DNA of 15,271 bases from 70-18 sp041691815 (GTDB lineage Bacteria > Pseudomonadota > Alphaproteobacteria > Acetobacterales > Acetobacteraceae), in the NCBI GenBank assembly GCA_041691815.1, contig JBEPTZ010000105.1, positions 1 to 15,271 on the forward strand, read 5' to 3'. The notes below the pieces were generated by a model. It saw only the letters and a list, made by a program, of their open reading frames with translations. It searched no databases and had not been told where the DNA came from. Position 1 is the first letter of the stretch. Each line of letters starts with the position of its first letter. The position numbers and the translations under genes were made by a program. Of the stretch, positions 1-7,347 are shown in pieces.

Positions 1-137
1 TAAGGGTTCTTTTTTGAAAAAAAGAACCAAAAAACTTCATCCGCCTTGCAACAGCGGAGCGGCGGAGACTCCGTACACTCCAATGGATAAAAAGTTTTTT
101 TGCTTCTTTTTGTTCACAAAAAGAAGACTCTTCCTTA
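1..137. repeat. Three-stem intergenic repeat, copy 1 (bidirectional-terminator-like)
   Basis: An AT-rich structured block in GC-rich surroundings. It holds hairpin A (5-15 with 18-28, 11 bp, arms GGTTCTTTTTT and AAAAAAGAACC). A long-range stem then pairs the A-tract 29-37 with the T-tract 92-100 (9 bp) and extends as 39-42 with 85-88. Inside that stem is a hairpin at 55-59/69-73. Hairpin B follows (103-113 with 116-126, 11 bp, loop TC). An A-tract before and a T-tract after a central stem, readable on both strands, is the usual layout of a bidirectional intrinsic terminator. The hairpins A and B themselves are followed by A runs rather than U runs, so they alone are not canonical terminators. 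The right edge runs directly into the stop codon of the minus-strand reductase at 135. A near-identical inverted copy is at 14233-14372. Short reading frames inside it look spurious. Confidence 0.9.
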
Positions 138-1166
138 CGGCAACACCCGCGCCGCCCGATACGCATCCAGATGCCGGCAGAACATCGCGGTGGTATCCTC
201 GGCATCATGAAACCCGGCCAGCCGCGCCCGGTTCATGCTGCACGCCACGTCGTGTTGCAGCCCGAGGGCGAAATCCAGGAAATCCCAGCGCGCGATGGCG
301 CCGAGCGGTTGCTGCACCAGGCCGTGGCGCGCCACGATGGTCTGCCAGAGCGGCTCCTTGTCGGCCATCCAGCGCGCCAGCGGCAGTGGGCGGACGGTGC
401 CGCGCGGCAGGCCGAAATAGTCGGCCAGGCGCGGCCACAGGCGTGACCAGCGGAACAGGTCGCCGTTGGTGATGTTGAACGCCTGGTCGGCGGCGCTGGG
501 GGTGGCGAGCATCCAGCGTATGGCGCGGGCAAGCTGGCTGGCGTCGGTCATTTCCAGCAGCCGGTCATAGGCGCCGGGCGCGCCGGGGAAGTCGAACGGC
601 GTGCCGGCGGCGCGGCAGAGTGCGGCGTAGGCGCCGATGCCGGAGATCAGATTGCGCGCCCGGTTCGGTGCGAAATCGACGATGAAAGCCGGCCGGCTGG
701 CGGTCCAGTGCCATCCCCCGGCGGCGGCGCGGGCGGCCAGGAGGTCTTGCTGGTCGTAGTAGAAATTCGGCGGCAGATGGCGCGGATCGTCCTCCTGCGC
801 CGGGGTGGGGAAGGCGCCGAGATGCATGCCGTACCATTTGGTGCCCTCCACCAGATGCACATGCCGCAGCGCCGGTGTTTCGGCGGCATCCAGCAGATTG
901 GCCAGATAGGCGCGATTGGCCGGCGCATCCTCCACCCCGCCCTCACCGAACGGCGCCCGCGCGGCATAGACCAGATGCGTCACCGGCCCGATCGCGGCGA
1001 CGGCGGCGCGGCAGGACGCCGGATCGGACAGGTCGGCCGAAACATAGCCGGCGCCCGGCGGCGTGCGGCACAGGCCGACCACGCGATACTCCGCCGCGAG
1101 CACCGCCATCAGCCGCGACGCGGCGGCCCCGGTGGCGCCGGCGATCAGCACGGTCGGTTGGTTCAC
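135..1166 (-). CDS. PRISE-type short-chain dehydrogenase/reductase
   Basis: A 343-residue NAD(P)-binding reductase resembling the progesterone 5-beta-reductase/iridoid synthase-like (PRISE) branch of the atypical SDRs, which reduce activated C=C bonds in enones. Seen: an N-terminal Rossmann motif GATGAAAS (G10, G13; the usual third glycine is Ala16), ARAPFGE near residues 69-75, VEGTKWYG with K110, and NFYY at 134-137 carrying the expected catalytic Tyr. The motif set GTK-x-Y plus NFYY is characteristic of this family. I chose the GTG at 1166 because GGGAG lies 8 bases upstream and the Rossmann strand begins four codons later. The longer open frame to 1253 would run through the divergent promoter region. 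The gene is transcribed away from fdsG, and its TAA abuts the repeat at 1-137. The substrate cannot be read from the sequence. Confidence 0.85.
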   Translation of the reverse strand: MNQPTVLIAGATGAAASRLMAVLAAEYRVVGLCRTPPGAGYVSADLSDPASCRAAVAAIGPVTHLVYAARAPFGEGGVEDAPANRAYLANLLDAAETPALRHVHLVEGTKWYGMHLGAFPTPAQEDDPRHLPPNFYYDQQDLLAARAAAGGWHWTASRPAFIVDFAPNRARNLISGIGAYAALCRAAGTPFDFPGAPGAYDRLLEMTDASQLARAIRWMLATPSAADQAFNITNGDLFRWSRLWPRLADYFGLPRGTVRPLPLARWMADKEPLWQTIVARHGLVQQPLGAIARWDFLDFALGLQHDVACSMNRARLAGFHDAEDTTAMFCRHLDAYRAARVLP

Positions 1167-1268
1167 GGCATGCACTCCCGCCCAGTTGGCTTTTTCTGAT
1201 CTATCGTGGCACGATTCTCTTGATCCGGCGCGCCAGACCCGTACATTCATCAAAGGGGGAGACTGGGC
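1167..1268. promoter_or_regulatory. Divergent intergenic region with 13-base palindrome
   Basis: This gap separates the minus-strand reductase from the plus-strand fds operon, so both promoters should lie here. At 1203-1215 there is a palindrome ATCGTG-G-CACGAT (6 bp arms around one base), a plausible operator for a dimeric regulator. LysR-type regulators commonly control fds operons, but no regulator gene lies in the window. The role of the palindrome is inference. Confidence 0.4.
1220..1247 (+). promoter_or_regulatory. Candidate sigma-70 promoter of the fds operon
   Basis: TTGATC at 1220-1225 and TACATT at 1242-1247 are separated by 16 bases. This would put the start site near 1254, just before the GGGGGAG ribosome site (1256-1262) and the fdsG ATG at 1269. 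The match is modest and rests on spacing and position only. Confidence 0.3.
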
Positions 1269-1742
1269 ATGGAATCCAAATCAGCCTGGAGCCGGGAAAC
1301 GGCCGAGGCGATCATCGCGGCGAATATTGGCAAGCCAGGCGCGGCGCTGCCCATTTTGCACGCGATTCAGGCCGAATTCGGCTTCGTGCATTCGGATGCA
1401 TTGAAGCTGATCGCCGCCGCGTTGAACATTTCGCGCGCCGAAATCCACGGCATCTTCACCTTCTACCACGATTTCCGCGCCAGCCCCGGCGGCCGCCACG
1501 TGCTGCGGCTGTGCCGCGCCGAGGCGTGCCAGTCGGCCGGTGCGGTGGCGCTGGCCGAGCAGGCGCGGGCCTGGTTGGGGCTGGACTGGGGCGGCACCAG
1601 TTCGGACGGCGCGGTGACGCTGGAGGCGGTGTATTGCCTCGGGCTCTGCGCCTGCGCGCCGGCGGCGATGCTGGATGGCAGGCCGGTCGGGCGGCTGAAT
1701 CCGAGCCGGATGGATGCGCTGTTGCAGGAGAGCACGCGATGA
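1269..1742 (+). CDS. fdsG: NAD-dependent formate dehydrogenase gamma subunit
   Basis: A 157-residue NuoE-like (24 kDa) thioredoxin-fold protein carrying one [2Fe-2S] cluster. It works with FdsB in the diaphorase module that passes formate-derived electrons to NAD+ in the cytoplasm. The four ligands are visible as C82-x4-C87 and C123-x3-C127, with the preceding GIFTFYHDF region (61-69) typical of NuoE relatives. An extra cysteine, C129, follows the second pair. Start ATG with a strong GGGGGAG just upstream. It is the first gene of fdsG-B-A-fdhD-fdsD and overlaps fdsB by four bases (ATGA), implying translational coupling. Length is normal for FdsG. Confidence 0.95.
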   Translation: MESKSAWSRETAEAIIAANIGKPGAALPILHAIQAEFGFVHSDALKLIAAALNISRAEIHGIFTFYHDFRASPGGRHVLRLCRAEACQSAGAVALAEQARAWLGLDWGGTSSDGAVTLEAVYCLGLCACAPAAMLDGRPVGRLNPSRMDALLQESTR

Positions 1743-3268
1743 CCCTGCACCTGTTCCTGCCCCGCGATGCCGGGGCGCTGGCAGTCGGCGCCGATGAGGT
1801 GGCGGCGGCGTTGCAGGCGGCGGCGCAAAGCCGTGGCGTGGTGCTGGAACTGACCCGCACCGGCTCGCGCGGGCTGTACTGGCTGGAGCCGATGCTGGAG
1901 GTCGCCACGCCGGCCGGCCGCATCGCCTATGGCCCGGCGGAGCCAGGCGACGCCGGGACGCTGCTGGATGCGCTGCTCGGCCAGGGTGGGCATCCGCGCC
2001 GGCTGGGGCCGCCGGAGCAGATTGATTTCCTGCGCCGGCAGACCAGGCTGACCTTCGCCCGTTGTGGCATCACCGATCCGCTGTCGCTGGCCGATTACCG
2101 CGCCCATGGCGGACTGCGCGGGCTGGCGCGGGCGCAATCGCTGGGGGCGGCGGAGACGGTCGAGGAGGTGGTGCGCTCCGGGCTGCGCGGGCGGGGCGGC
2201 GCCGGGTTCCCGACCGGGATCAAGCTGCGCACTGTGGCGGCGGCCGCGGGGGCGCCGAAATACGTGGTGTGCAATGCCGATGAGGGGGATTCCGGCACTT
2301 TTTCTGATCGGATGATCATGGAGGGCGATCCGTTTGTGCTGCTGGAAGGCATGGCGATCACCGCGTTGGCGACCGGGGCCAGCCAGGGCTACATCTATGT
2401 CCGCTCGGAATACCCGCACGCCATTGCCACGCTGAATGCGGCGCTGATCCTGGCGCGCGCGGATGGCTGGCTGGGCGGCGGGTTCGATATCGAGGTTCGG
2501 GTCGGCGCCGGCGCCTATGTCTGCGGCGAGGAGACTGCGCTGCTCGACAGCCTGGAGGGTCGGCGCGGCGTGGTGCGGGCCAAGCCGCCGCTGCCGGCGC
2601 ATCATGGGCTGTTCGGCAAGCCGACGCTGGTCAACAACGTGATTTCATTGGCCACCTTGCCGGTGATCCTGGCCGATGGGGCGGCGTCGTTCCAGGATAT
2701 CGGCTATGGACGGTCGCGCGGAACCATGCCGATCCAGTTGGCCGGCAACATCGCCCGCGGCGGACTGTTCGAGGCCGGGTTCGGCGTGACGCTGGGCGAA
2801 CTGGTGCAGGAGATCGGCGGCGGCACCGCCACTGGTCGGCCGGTGCGCGCGGTGCAGGTGGGCGGGCCGCTCGGCGCCTATTTCCCGCCGGCGTTGTTCG
2901 ACACACCGTTTGATTTCGAAGCCTTCACCGCCCGCGATGGGCTGATCGGCCATGGCGGTGTGGTAGTGTTCGACGACCGGGTGGACATGGCCGCCCAGGC
3001 GCGGTTTGCGATGGAGTTCTGCGCCATCGAATCCTGCGGCAAATGCACGCCCTGCCGCATCGGCTCGGTGCGCGGGGTGGAGGTGATCGACCGCATCCGC
3101 GCCGGCACCAATGTGGCGGCCAATATCGCGCTGGTGGAGGATCTGTGCAGCACGATGCGCCATGGTTCGCTTTGCGCGCTGGGCGGCTTCACGCCGTTCC
3201 CGGTGCTGAGCGCGCTGCGCCACTTCCCGGAGGATTTCGCCGCACCCCACAAGGTCGCGGCCGAATGA
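1739..3268 (+). CDS. fdsB: NAD-dependent formate dehydrogenase beta subunit
   Basis: A 509-residue NuoF-like flavoprotein that binds FMN, NADH and one [4Fe-4S] cluster. It transfers electrons from the FdsA relay to NAD+. Seen: an N-terminal region of about 110 residues with no cysteine motif (a thioredoxin-like extension is usual in FdsB), the FMN/NADH glycine-rich motif GLRGRGGAGFPTG at 148-160, GAGAYVCGEETALL about a third of the way on, and cluster ligands C433-x2-C436-x2-C439 plus C479. The start is fixed by the ATGA overlap with the fdsG stop. The fdsA ATG lies 13 bases after its stop. All expected ligands are present, so it looks functional. Confidence 0.96.
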   Translation: MTLHLFLPRDAGALAVGADEVAAALQAAAQSRGVVLELTRTGSRGLYWLEPMLEVATPAGRIAYGPAEPGDAGTLLDALLGQGGHPRRLGPPEQIDFLRRQTRLTFARCGITDPLSLADYRAHGGLRGLARAQSLGAAETVEEVVRSGLRGRGGAGFPTGIKLRTVAAAAGAPKYVVCNADEGDSGTFSDRMIMEGDPFVLLEGMAITALATGASQGYIYVRSEYPHAIATLNAALILARADGWLGGGFDIEVRVGAGAYVCGEETALLDSLEGRRGVVRAKPPLPAHHGLFGKPTLVNNVISLATLPVILADGAASFQDIGYGRSRGTMPIQLAGNIARGGLFEAGFGVTLGELVQEIGGGTATGRPVRAVQVGGPLGAYFPPALFDTPFDFEAFTARDGLIGHGGVVVFDDRVDMAAQARFAMEFCAIESCGKCTPCRIGSVRGVEVIDRIRAGTNVAANIALVEDLCSTMRHGSLCALGGFTPFPVLSALRHFPEDFAAPHKVAAE

Positions 3269-3281
3269 AAGGCCTCACGTC

Positions 3282-6140
3282 ATGACCCTGATCAAGGAAA
3301 CCGACTACGGCACGCCCGCCAGCCATTCCGAAACCCTGGTGACGCTCTACATCGACGGCCATCAGGTGACGGTGCCGGAGGGCACCTCGGTGATGCGGGC
3401 GGCGATGGAGGCCGGCATCAAGGTGCCCAGCCTGTGCGCCACCGACATGCTGGACGCGTTCGGCTCCTGCCGGCTGTGCCTGGTGCAGATCGAGGGGCGC
3501 AACGGCACCCCGGCCTCCTGCACCACGCCGGTGGCCGCCGGGATGACGGTCTCGACGCAAACGCCGCTGCTGGCACAACTGCGGCGCGGGGTGATGGAGT
3601 TGTACGCCACCGACCATCCACGCGACGTGCTGACCGCACCGGCTGCCGGCAACTGCGAATTCCACGACATGGCCGGCGCGGTGGGGCTGCGCGAGGTGCG
3701 TTATGGCTACGAGGGCGCCAACCATCTGGCCGCCGCGACCGATGATAGCAACCCGTATTTCAGCTTCGACCCGGCGCGCTGCATCCTGTGCTCGCGCTGC
3801 GTGCGGGCGTGTGACGACGTGCAGGGCACCTTCGCGCTGACCATCGCCGATCGCGGCTTCGGCTCGGTGATGGTGGCCGGCATGGACGAGGGGTTTTTGG
3901 CCTCGGAATGCGTGTCCTGCGGCGCCTGCGTGCAGGCCTGCCCGACCGGCAGTCTGATCGAGAAATCGGTGATCGAGATCGGCCAGCCGGAACATTCCGA
4001 AGTCACCACCTGCGGCTATTGCGGCGTCGGTTGCAGCTTCAAGGTGGAGATGCGCGGCGAGCAGGTGGTGCGCATGGTGCCGTGGAAAGACGGCAAGGCC
4101 AATCACGGCCATTCCTGCGTCAAGGGCCGCTTCGCCTATGGCTATGCCACCCACCGCGAGCGCATCCTGAAGCCGATGATCCGCGCCAGGACCACCGACC
4201 CGTGGCGCGAGGTGTCCTGGGACGAGGCGATCGGCTACGCCGCCAGCGAGTTCCGCCGCATCCAGGGCGAGTACGGGCGCGGTTCGGTCGGCGGCATCAC
4301 CTCGTCGCGCTGTACCAACGAGGAGACCTATCTGGTGCAGAAGCTGGTGCGCGCCGGGTTCGGCAACAACAACGTCGATACCTGCGCCAGGGTGTGCCAC
4401 TCACCGACCGGCTATGGGCTGAGTTCGACCTTCGGCACCTCGGCCGGCACCCAGGATTTCGATTCGGTGGATCAGGCCGACGTGATGCTGGTGATCGGCG
4501 CCAACCCGACCGACGCGCATCCGGTGTTCGCTTCAAGGATGAAGCAGCGGCTGCGCAAGGGGGCGCGGTTGATCGTGATCGACCCGCGGCGGATCGATCT
4601 GGTGCGGGCGCCGCATGTCGAGGCGACGCATCATCTGCCGATCCTGCCCGGCACCAACGTGGCGATGCTGACGGCACTGGCGCATGTGATCGTCACCGAA
4701 GGGCTGGCCGACGACGCCTTCGTGCGGGCGCGGTGCGATATGGAGAGCTTCGGCGAGTGGGCCGATTTCGTCGCCGATGCGGCCAACAGCCCGGAGGCGA
4801 TGGGGCCGGTGTGCGGCGTCGATCCGGCCGAAATCCGCGCCGCTGCCAGGCTGTTCGCCACCGGCGGCAATGCGGCGATCTATTACGGGCTGGGGATCAC
4901 CGAGCACAGCCAGGGCACCACGGCGGTGATGGCGCTGGCCAACCTGGCGATGGTCACCGGCAATATCGGCAAGCCGGGCGGCGGGGTGAACCCGCTGCGC
5001 GGCCAGAACAACGTGCAGGGCTCCTGCGACATGGGCAGCTTTCCGCATGAGCTCACCGGCTACCGGCATGTGTCCGACGACGCGGTGCGCGGCAGTTTCG
5101 AGGCGCTGTGGGGCACCACGCTGGACCGCGAGCCGGGCTTGCGCATCCCCAACATGTTCGACGCGGCGCTCGATGGCAGCTTCAAGGCGCTGTACATTCA
5201 GGGCGAGGACATCTTGCAGTCCGACCCCGACACCCAGCACGTTTCGGCCGGGCTGGGAGCGATGGAATGCGTGATCGTGCAGGACCTGTTCCTCAACGAG
5301 ACCGCCAGCTTCGCGCATGTGTTCCTGCCCGGCTCCACCTTCCTGGAGAAGGACGGCACCTTCACCAATGCCGAGCGCCGGGTGCAACTGGTGCGCCGGG
5401 TGATGGCGCCGCGCAACGGCTATGCCGACTGGGAGATCACCGAGTTGTTCGCCCGGGCGCTGGGGATGGATATGCGCTATAACCATCCCTCGGAGATCAT
5501 GGACGAGATCGCCGCACTGACGCCGACCTTCAGCGGCATCAGCTTCAAGCTGCTGGAACGGGGCTCGGTGCAGTGGCCGTGCAATGCGGCGGCGCCGGCT
5601 GGCACGCCGGTGATGCATATCGAGCAGTTCGTGCGCGGCAAGGGCCGGTTCATGGTCACCGAATACATCGCCACCGACGAACGGGTGGGGCCGCGCTTCC
5701 CGCTGCTGCTGACCACCGGGCGGATTCTGAGCCAGTACAATGTCGGCGCGCAGACCAGGCGCACCGAGAACGGCATCTGGCATGACGAGGACCGGCTGGA
5801 AATTCATCCTCACGATGCCGAGCAGAGGGGCGTTAAGGATGGCGACTGGGTCAGGCTGGCCAGCCGTGCCGGGGAGACCAGCCTGCGCGCCTGGGTGACC
5901 GACCGGGTGGCGCCGGGGGTGGTCTACACCACCTTCCACCACCCCGACACGCAGACCAACGTGGTGACCACCGAGTTCTCCGACTGGGCGACCAACTGCC
6001 CGGAATACAAGGTGACGGCGGTGCAGGTGAGCCCGTCGAACGGGCCATCGGAGTGGCAGACCACGTATCGCGCGATGACCGAGGCGGCGCGGCGGATCGC
6101 GCCCGCTCCGGCGGCTGCCCCGGCTCCGGCGGCCGAATGA
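3282..6140 (+). CDS. fdsA: NAD-dependent formate dehydrogenase catalytic alpha subunit
   Basis: A 952-residue catalytic subunit with a bis-molybdopterin Mo (or W) cofactor that oxidises formate to CO2. Domains in order: plant-type [2Fe-2S] domain (C52, C63, C66, C80), NuoG-like His-Cys3 region (about 110-135), two [4Fe-4S] ferredoxin motifs (C167/C170/C173/C177 and C210/C213/C216/C220), then the molybdopterin oxidoreductase domain with its own [4Fe-4S] (C244, C247, C251, C279) and the conserved K281. The active site is C372-H373, so it is a cysteine and not a selenocysteine enzyme. Oddity: in the His-Cys3 region H112 and C125 are kept, but the expected cysteines at 116 and 119 are Val and Ala. 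The C-terminal dinucleotide-binding domain is intact and ends in a short Ala/Pro-rich tail. The stop overlaps the fdhD start (ATGA). Confidence 0.96.
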   Translation: MTLIKETDYGTPASHSETLVTLYIDGHQVTVPEGTSVMRAAMEAGIKVPSLCATDMLDAFGSCRLCLVQIEGRNGTPASCTTPVAAGMTVSTQTPLLAQLRRGVMELYATDHPRDVLTAPAAGNCEFHDMAGAVGLREVRYGYEGANHLAAATDDSNPYFSFDPARCILCSRCVRACDDVQGTFALTIADRGFGSVMVAGMDEGFLASECVSCGACVQACPTGSLIEKSVIEIGQPEHSEVTTCGYCGVGCSFKVEMRGEQVVRMVPWKDGKANHGHSCVKGRFAYGYATHRERILKPMIRARTTDPWREVSWDEAIGYAASEFRRIQGEYGRGSVGGITSSRCTNEETYLVQKLVRAGFGNNNVDTCARVCHSPTGYGLSSTFGTSAGTQDFDSVDQADVMLVIGANPTDAHPVFASRMKQRLRKGARLIVIDPRRIDLVRAPHVEATHHLPILPGTNVAMLTALAHVIVTEGLADDAFVRARCDMESFGEWADFVADAANSPEAMGPVCGVDPAEIRAAARLFATGGNAAIYYGLGITEHSQGTTAVMALANLAMVTGNIGKPGGGVNPLRGQNNVQGSCDMGSFPHELTGYRHVSDDAVRGSFEALWGTTLDREPGLRIPNMFDAALDGSFKALYIQGEDILQSDPDTQHVSAGLGAMECVIVQDLFLNETASFAHVFLPGSTFLEKDGTFTNAERRVQLVRRVMAPRNGYADWEITELFARALGMDMRYNHPSEIMDEIAALTPTFSGISFKLLERGSVQWPCNAAAPAGTPVMHIEQFVRGKGRFMVTEYIATDERVGPRFPLLLTTGRILSQYNVGAQTRRTENGIWHDEDRLEIHPHDAEQRGVKDGDWVRLASRAGETSLRAWVTDRVAPGVVYTTFHHPDTQTNVVTTEFSDWATNCPEYKVTAVQVSPSNGPSEWQTTYRAMTEAARRIAPAPAAAPAPAAE

Positions 6141-7027
6141 CGGCGGGCGATCCTCGTCGGCACGGGCCGCTGCCGGTGCCTGCGCCGACGGTCGCTTATC
6201 CATCGCTGCGTTGGCGCGGCGGAAAAGCAGCGGCGGCGACCCGGGTGCTGGCCGAGGAAGTGGCGGTGGCGCTGACCTATAACCGCACCACCCATGCGGT
6301 GATGCTGGCCTCGCCGTCCGACCTGGAGGATTTCGCGGTCGGGTTCAGTCTGTCCGAAGGCATCGTGCGCGTATTTTCCGAGATCGAGGAACTGGAGGTG
6401 CTCGGCGGGCCCGATGGGGTGGAACTGCGCATGTGGCTGGCGGAGGCTCCGGTGGCGGCGCTAAACGCACGGCGGCGCACCCTGGCCGGCCCCTCCGGCT
6501 GCGGGCTGTGCGGCATCGACAGCCTGGCGCAGGCGTTGCGCGCCTCGCCGCCGGTGGTGAGCGGGCTGCGGATCGGGGCGGGGGATATTGCCGATGCGTT
6601 GGAGGCATTGCCGGCCGTGCAGGCGCTGAACAGCGAGACCGGGGCAGTGCATGCCGCCGGGTTGTTTCGGCCTGGAGCCGCCTCACCGGCCAAAGGCGTG
6701 ATGCTCGTGCGCGAGGATATCGGCCGGCATAACGCGTTTGACAAGCTGGCCGGGGCGGCGGCGCTGGCCGGGGTTTCGGCTGCCGATCTGATGGTGATGA
6801 CCACCAGCCGGGTGTCGGTGGAACTGGTGCAGAAGACCGCGATGATGGGCTGCCCGGTGCTGGTGGCGATCTCGGCGCCGACCGCGCTGGCGGTGCGTAC
6901 TGCCGAGGCGGCCGGCATCACCCTGGTGGCGGTGGCGCGCGCCGATGGGTTCGAGGTGTTCAGCCATCCGGCGCGGATTGTCGCCGGGACCGGCGCCGGG
7001 AGAGGCGGAGGACGCGATGCAGGCTGA
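6137..7027 (+). CDS. fdhD: Formate dehydrogenase accessory sulfurtransferase FdhD (FdsC)
   Basis: A 296-residue cytoplasmic factor that moves sulfur from a cysteine desulfurase (IscS in E. coli) to the molybdenum cofactor, which activates formate dehydrogenase. The sulfur-carrying pair is seen as C122-x2-C125 in the motif GCGLCGIDS. Also present are the conserved EDIGRHNAFDKL segment and the C-terminal TTSRVSVELVQK and ISAPTALAV segments. The start ATG at 6137 shares bases with the fdsA TGA (ATGA), giving a start consistent with coupling. The longer open frame from 6053 lies inside fdsA and is not used. Its end overlaps fdsD by 11 bases. In fds operons of other proteobacteria this gene is called fdsC and sits in the same place. 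Confidence 0.95.
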   Translation: MTAGDPRRHGPLPVPAPTVAYPSLRWRGGKAAAATRVLAEEVAVALTYNRTTHAVMLASPSDLEDFAVGFSLSEGIVRVFSEIEELEVLGGPDGVELRMWLAEAPVAALNARRRTLAGPSGCGLCGIDSLAQALRASPPVVSGLRIGAGDIADALEALPAVQALNSETGAVHAAGLFRPGAASPAKGVMLVREDIGRHNAFDKLAGAAALAGVSAADLMVMTTSRVSVELVQKTAMMGCPVLVAISAPTALAVRTAEAAGITLVAVARADGFEVFSHPARIVAGTGAGRGGGRDAG

Positions 7028-7241
7028 GCGGCTGGTGATGATGGTCAACCAGATCGCCGGCTTCTTCGCCCGCGAGGGGCCGGAGACCGGTGCTGCAAAG
7101 ACCGCCAACCACCTGGTGAAATTCTGGGATCCACGGATGCGCCGCGCCATCATCGCGCATCTGGAGGTCGGCGGCGAGGGCCTGCAGCCGCTGTCGCGCG
7201 CGGCGGTGACCCTGTTGGTGAAGGAGACCGTGCAACCCTGA
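7017..7241 (+). CDS. fdsD: NAD-dependent formate dehydrogenase delta subunit
   Basis: A 74-residue protein matching the small FdsD subunit that closes fdsGBACD operons. Seen: MVNQIAGFF near the start, then HLVKFWDPRMRRAI, the FWDPRMR block being the family signature. FdsD is not a redox subunit. It is thought to help cofactor insertion or stability of the complex. I chose ATG 7017, which overlaps the fdhD end by 11 bases and places the family core right at the N-terminus. An upstream in-frame ATG at 6945 would add an arginine- and proline-rich stretch unlike the family. It is the last gene before a 106-base gap. Confidence 0.92.
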   Translation: MQAERLVMMVNQIAGFFAREGPETGAAKTANHLVKFWDPRMRRAIIAHLEVGGEGLQPLSRAAVTLLVKETVQP

Positions 7242-7259
7242 CCTGCCTGCATCCGGACC

Positions 7260-7283
7260 GGCATGCCCAGCGATGGGCGTGCC
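7260..7283 (+). terminator. GNRA-capped hairpin after fdsD
   Basis: GGCATGCCCA pairs with TGGGCGTGCC (10 bp, one G-U) around a GCGA tetraloop, 18 bases after the fdsD stop. No run of T follows, so it may be a weak or Rho-dependent terminator, or an mRNA stabilising or processing structure between the operon and the transporter. Confidence 0.5.
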
Positions 7284-7347
7284 TGTCATTCCTGTGCCGA
7301 ACGTCCGCAATAAATTGATATACAACAATAAAAAATGAGGGAGAGCG
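7284..7347 (+). promoter_or_regulatory. AT-rich leader upstream of the transporter
   Basis: An AT-rich stretch around 7309-7335 that stands out from the GC-rich background. TATACA at 7319-7324 could be a -10 element, but I see no convincing -35 box at the right distance. AGGGAG at 7338-7343 is a ribosome site that points to a start near 7348. Confidence 0.25.

Noticed and set aside
5..28. Hairpin A as a stand-alone intrinsic terminator
   Set aside because: It is followed by an A run on the plus strand and not by T, so alone it does not fit. Only the A-tract/T-tract stem of the whole element fits a bidirectional terminator.
14..472. Plus-strand reading frame of 152 codons starting in the repeat
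   Set aside because: It starts within the hairpin region and continues antisense through the reductase gene. Its N-terminus is just translated repeat sequence and the rest is a shadow frame.
1207..1223. Sigma-54 promoter (TGGCAC...TTG) upstream of fdsG
   Set aside because: TGGCACG is present, but the TTG lies two bases too far and is followed by A rather than C, so the strict -24/-12 spacing is not met.
3651..3656. Selenocysteine in formate dehydrogenase
   Set aside because: No in-frame TGA occurs in fdsA and the active-site residue is C372, encoded by TGC, so it is the cysteine form.
4533..6203. Long minus-strand reading frames opposite fdsA
   Set aside because: They lie opposite the catalytic domain of FdsA and show no recognisable motif, and frame openness follows from high GC at the third codon position.
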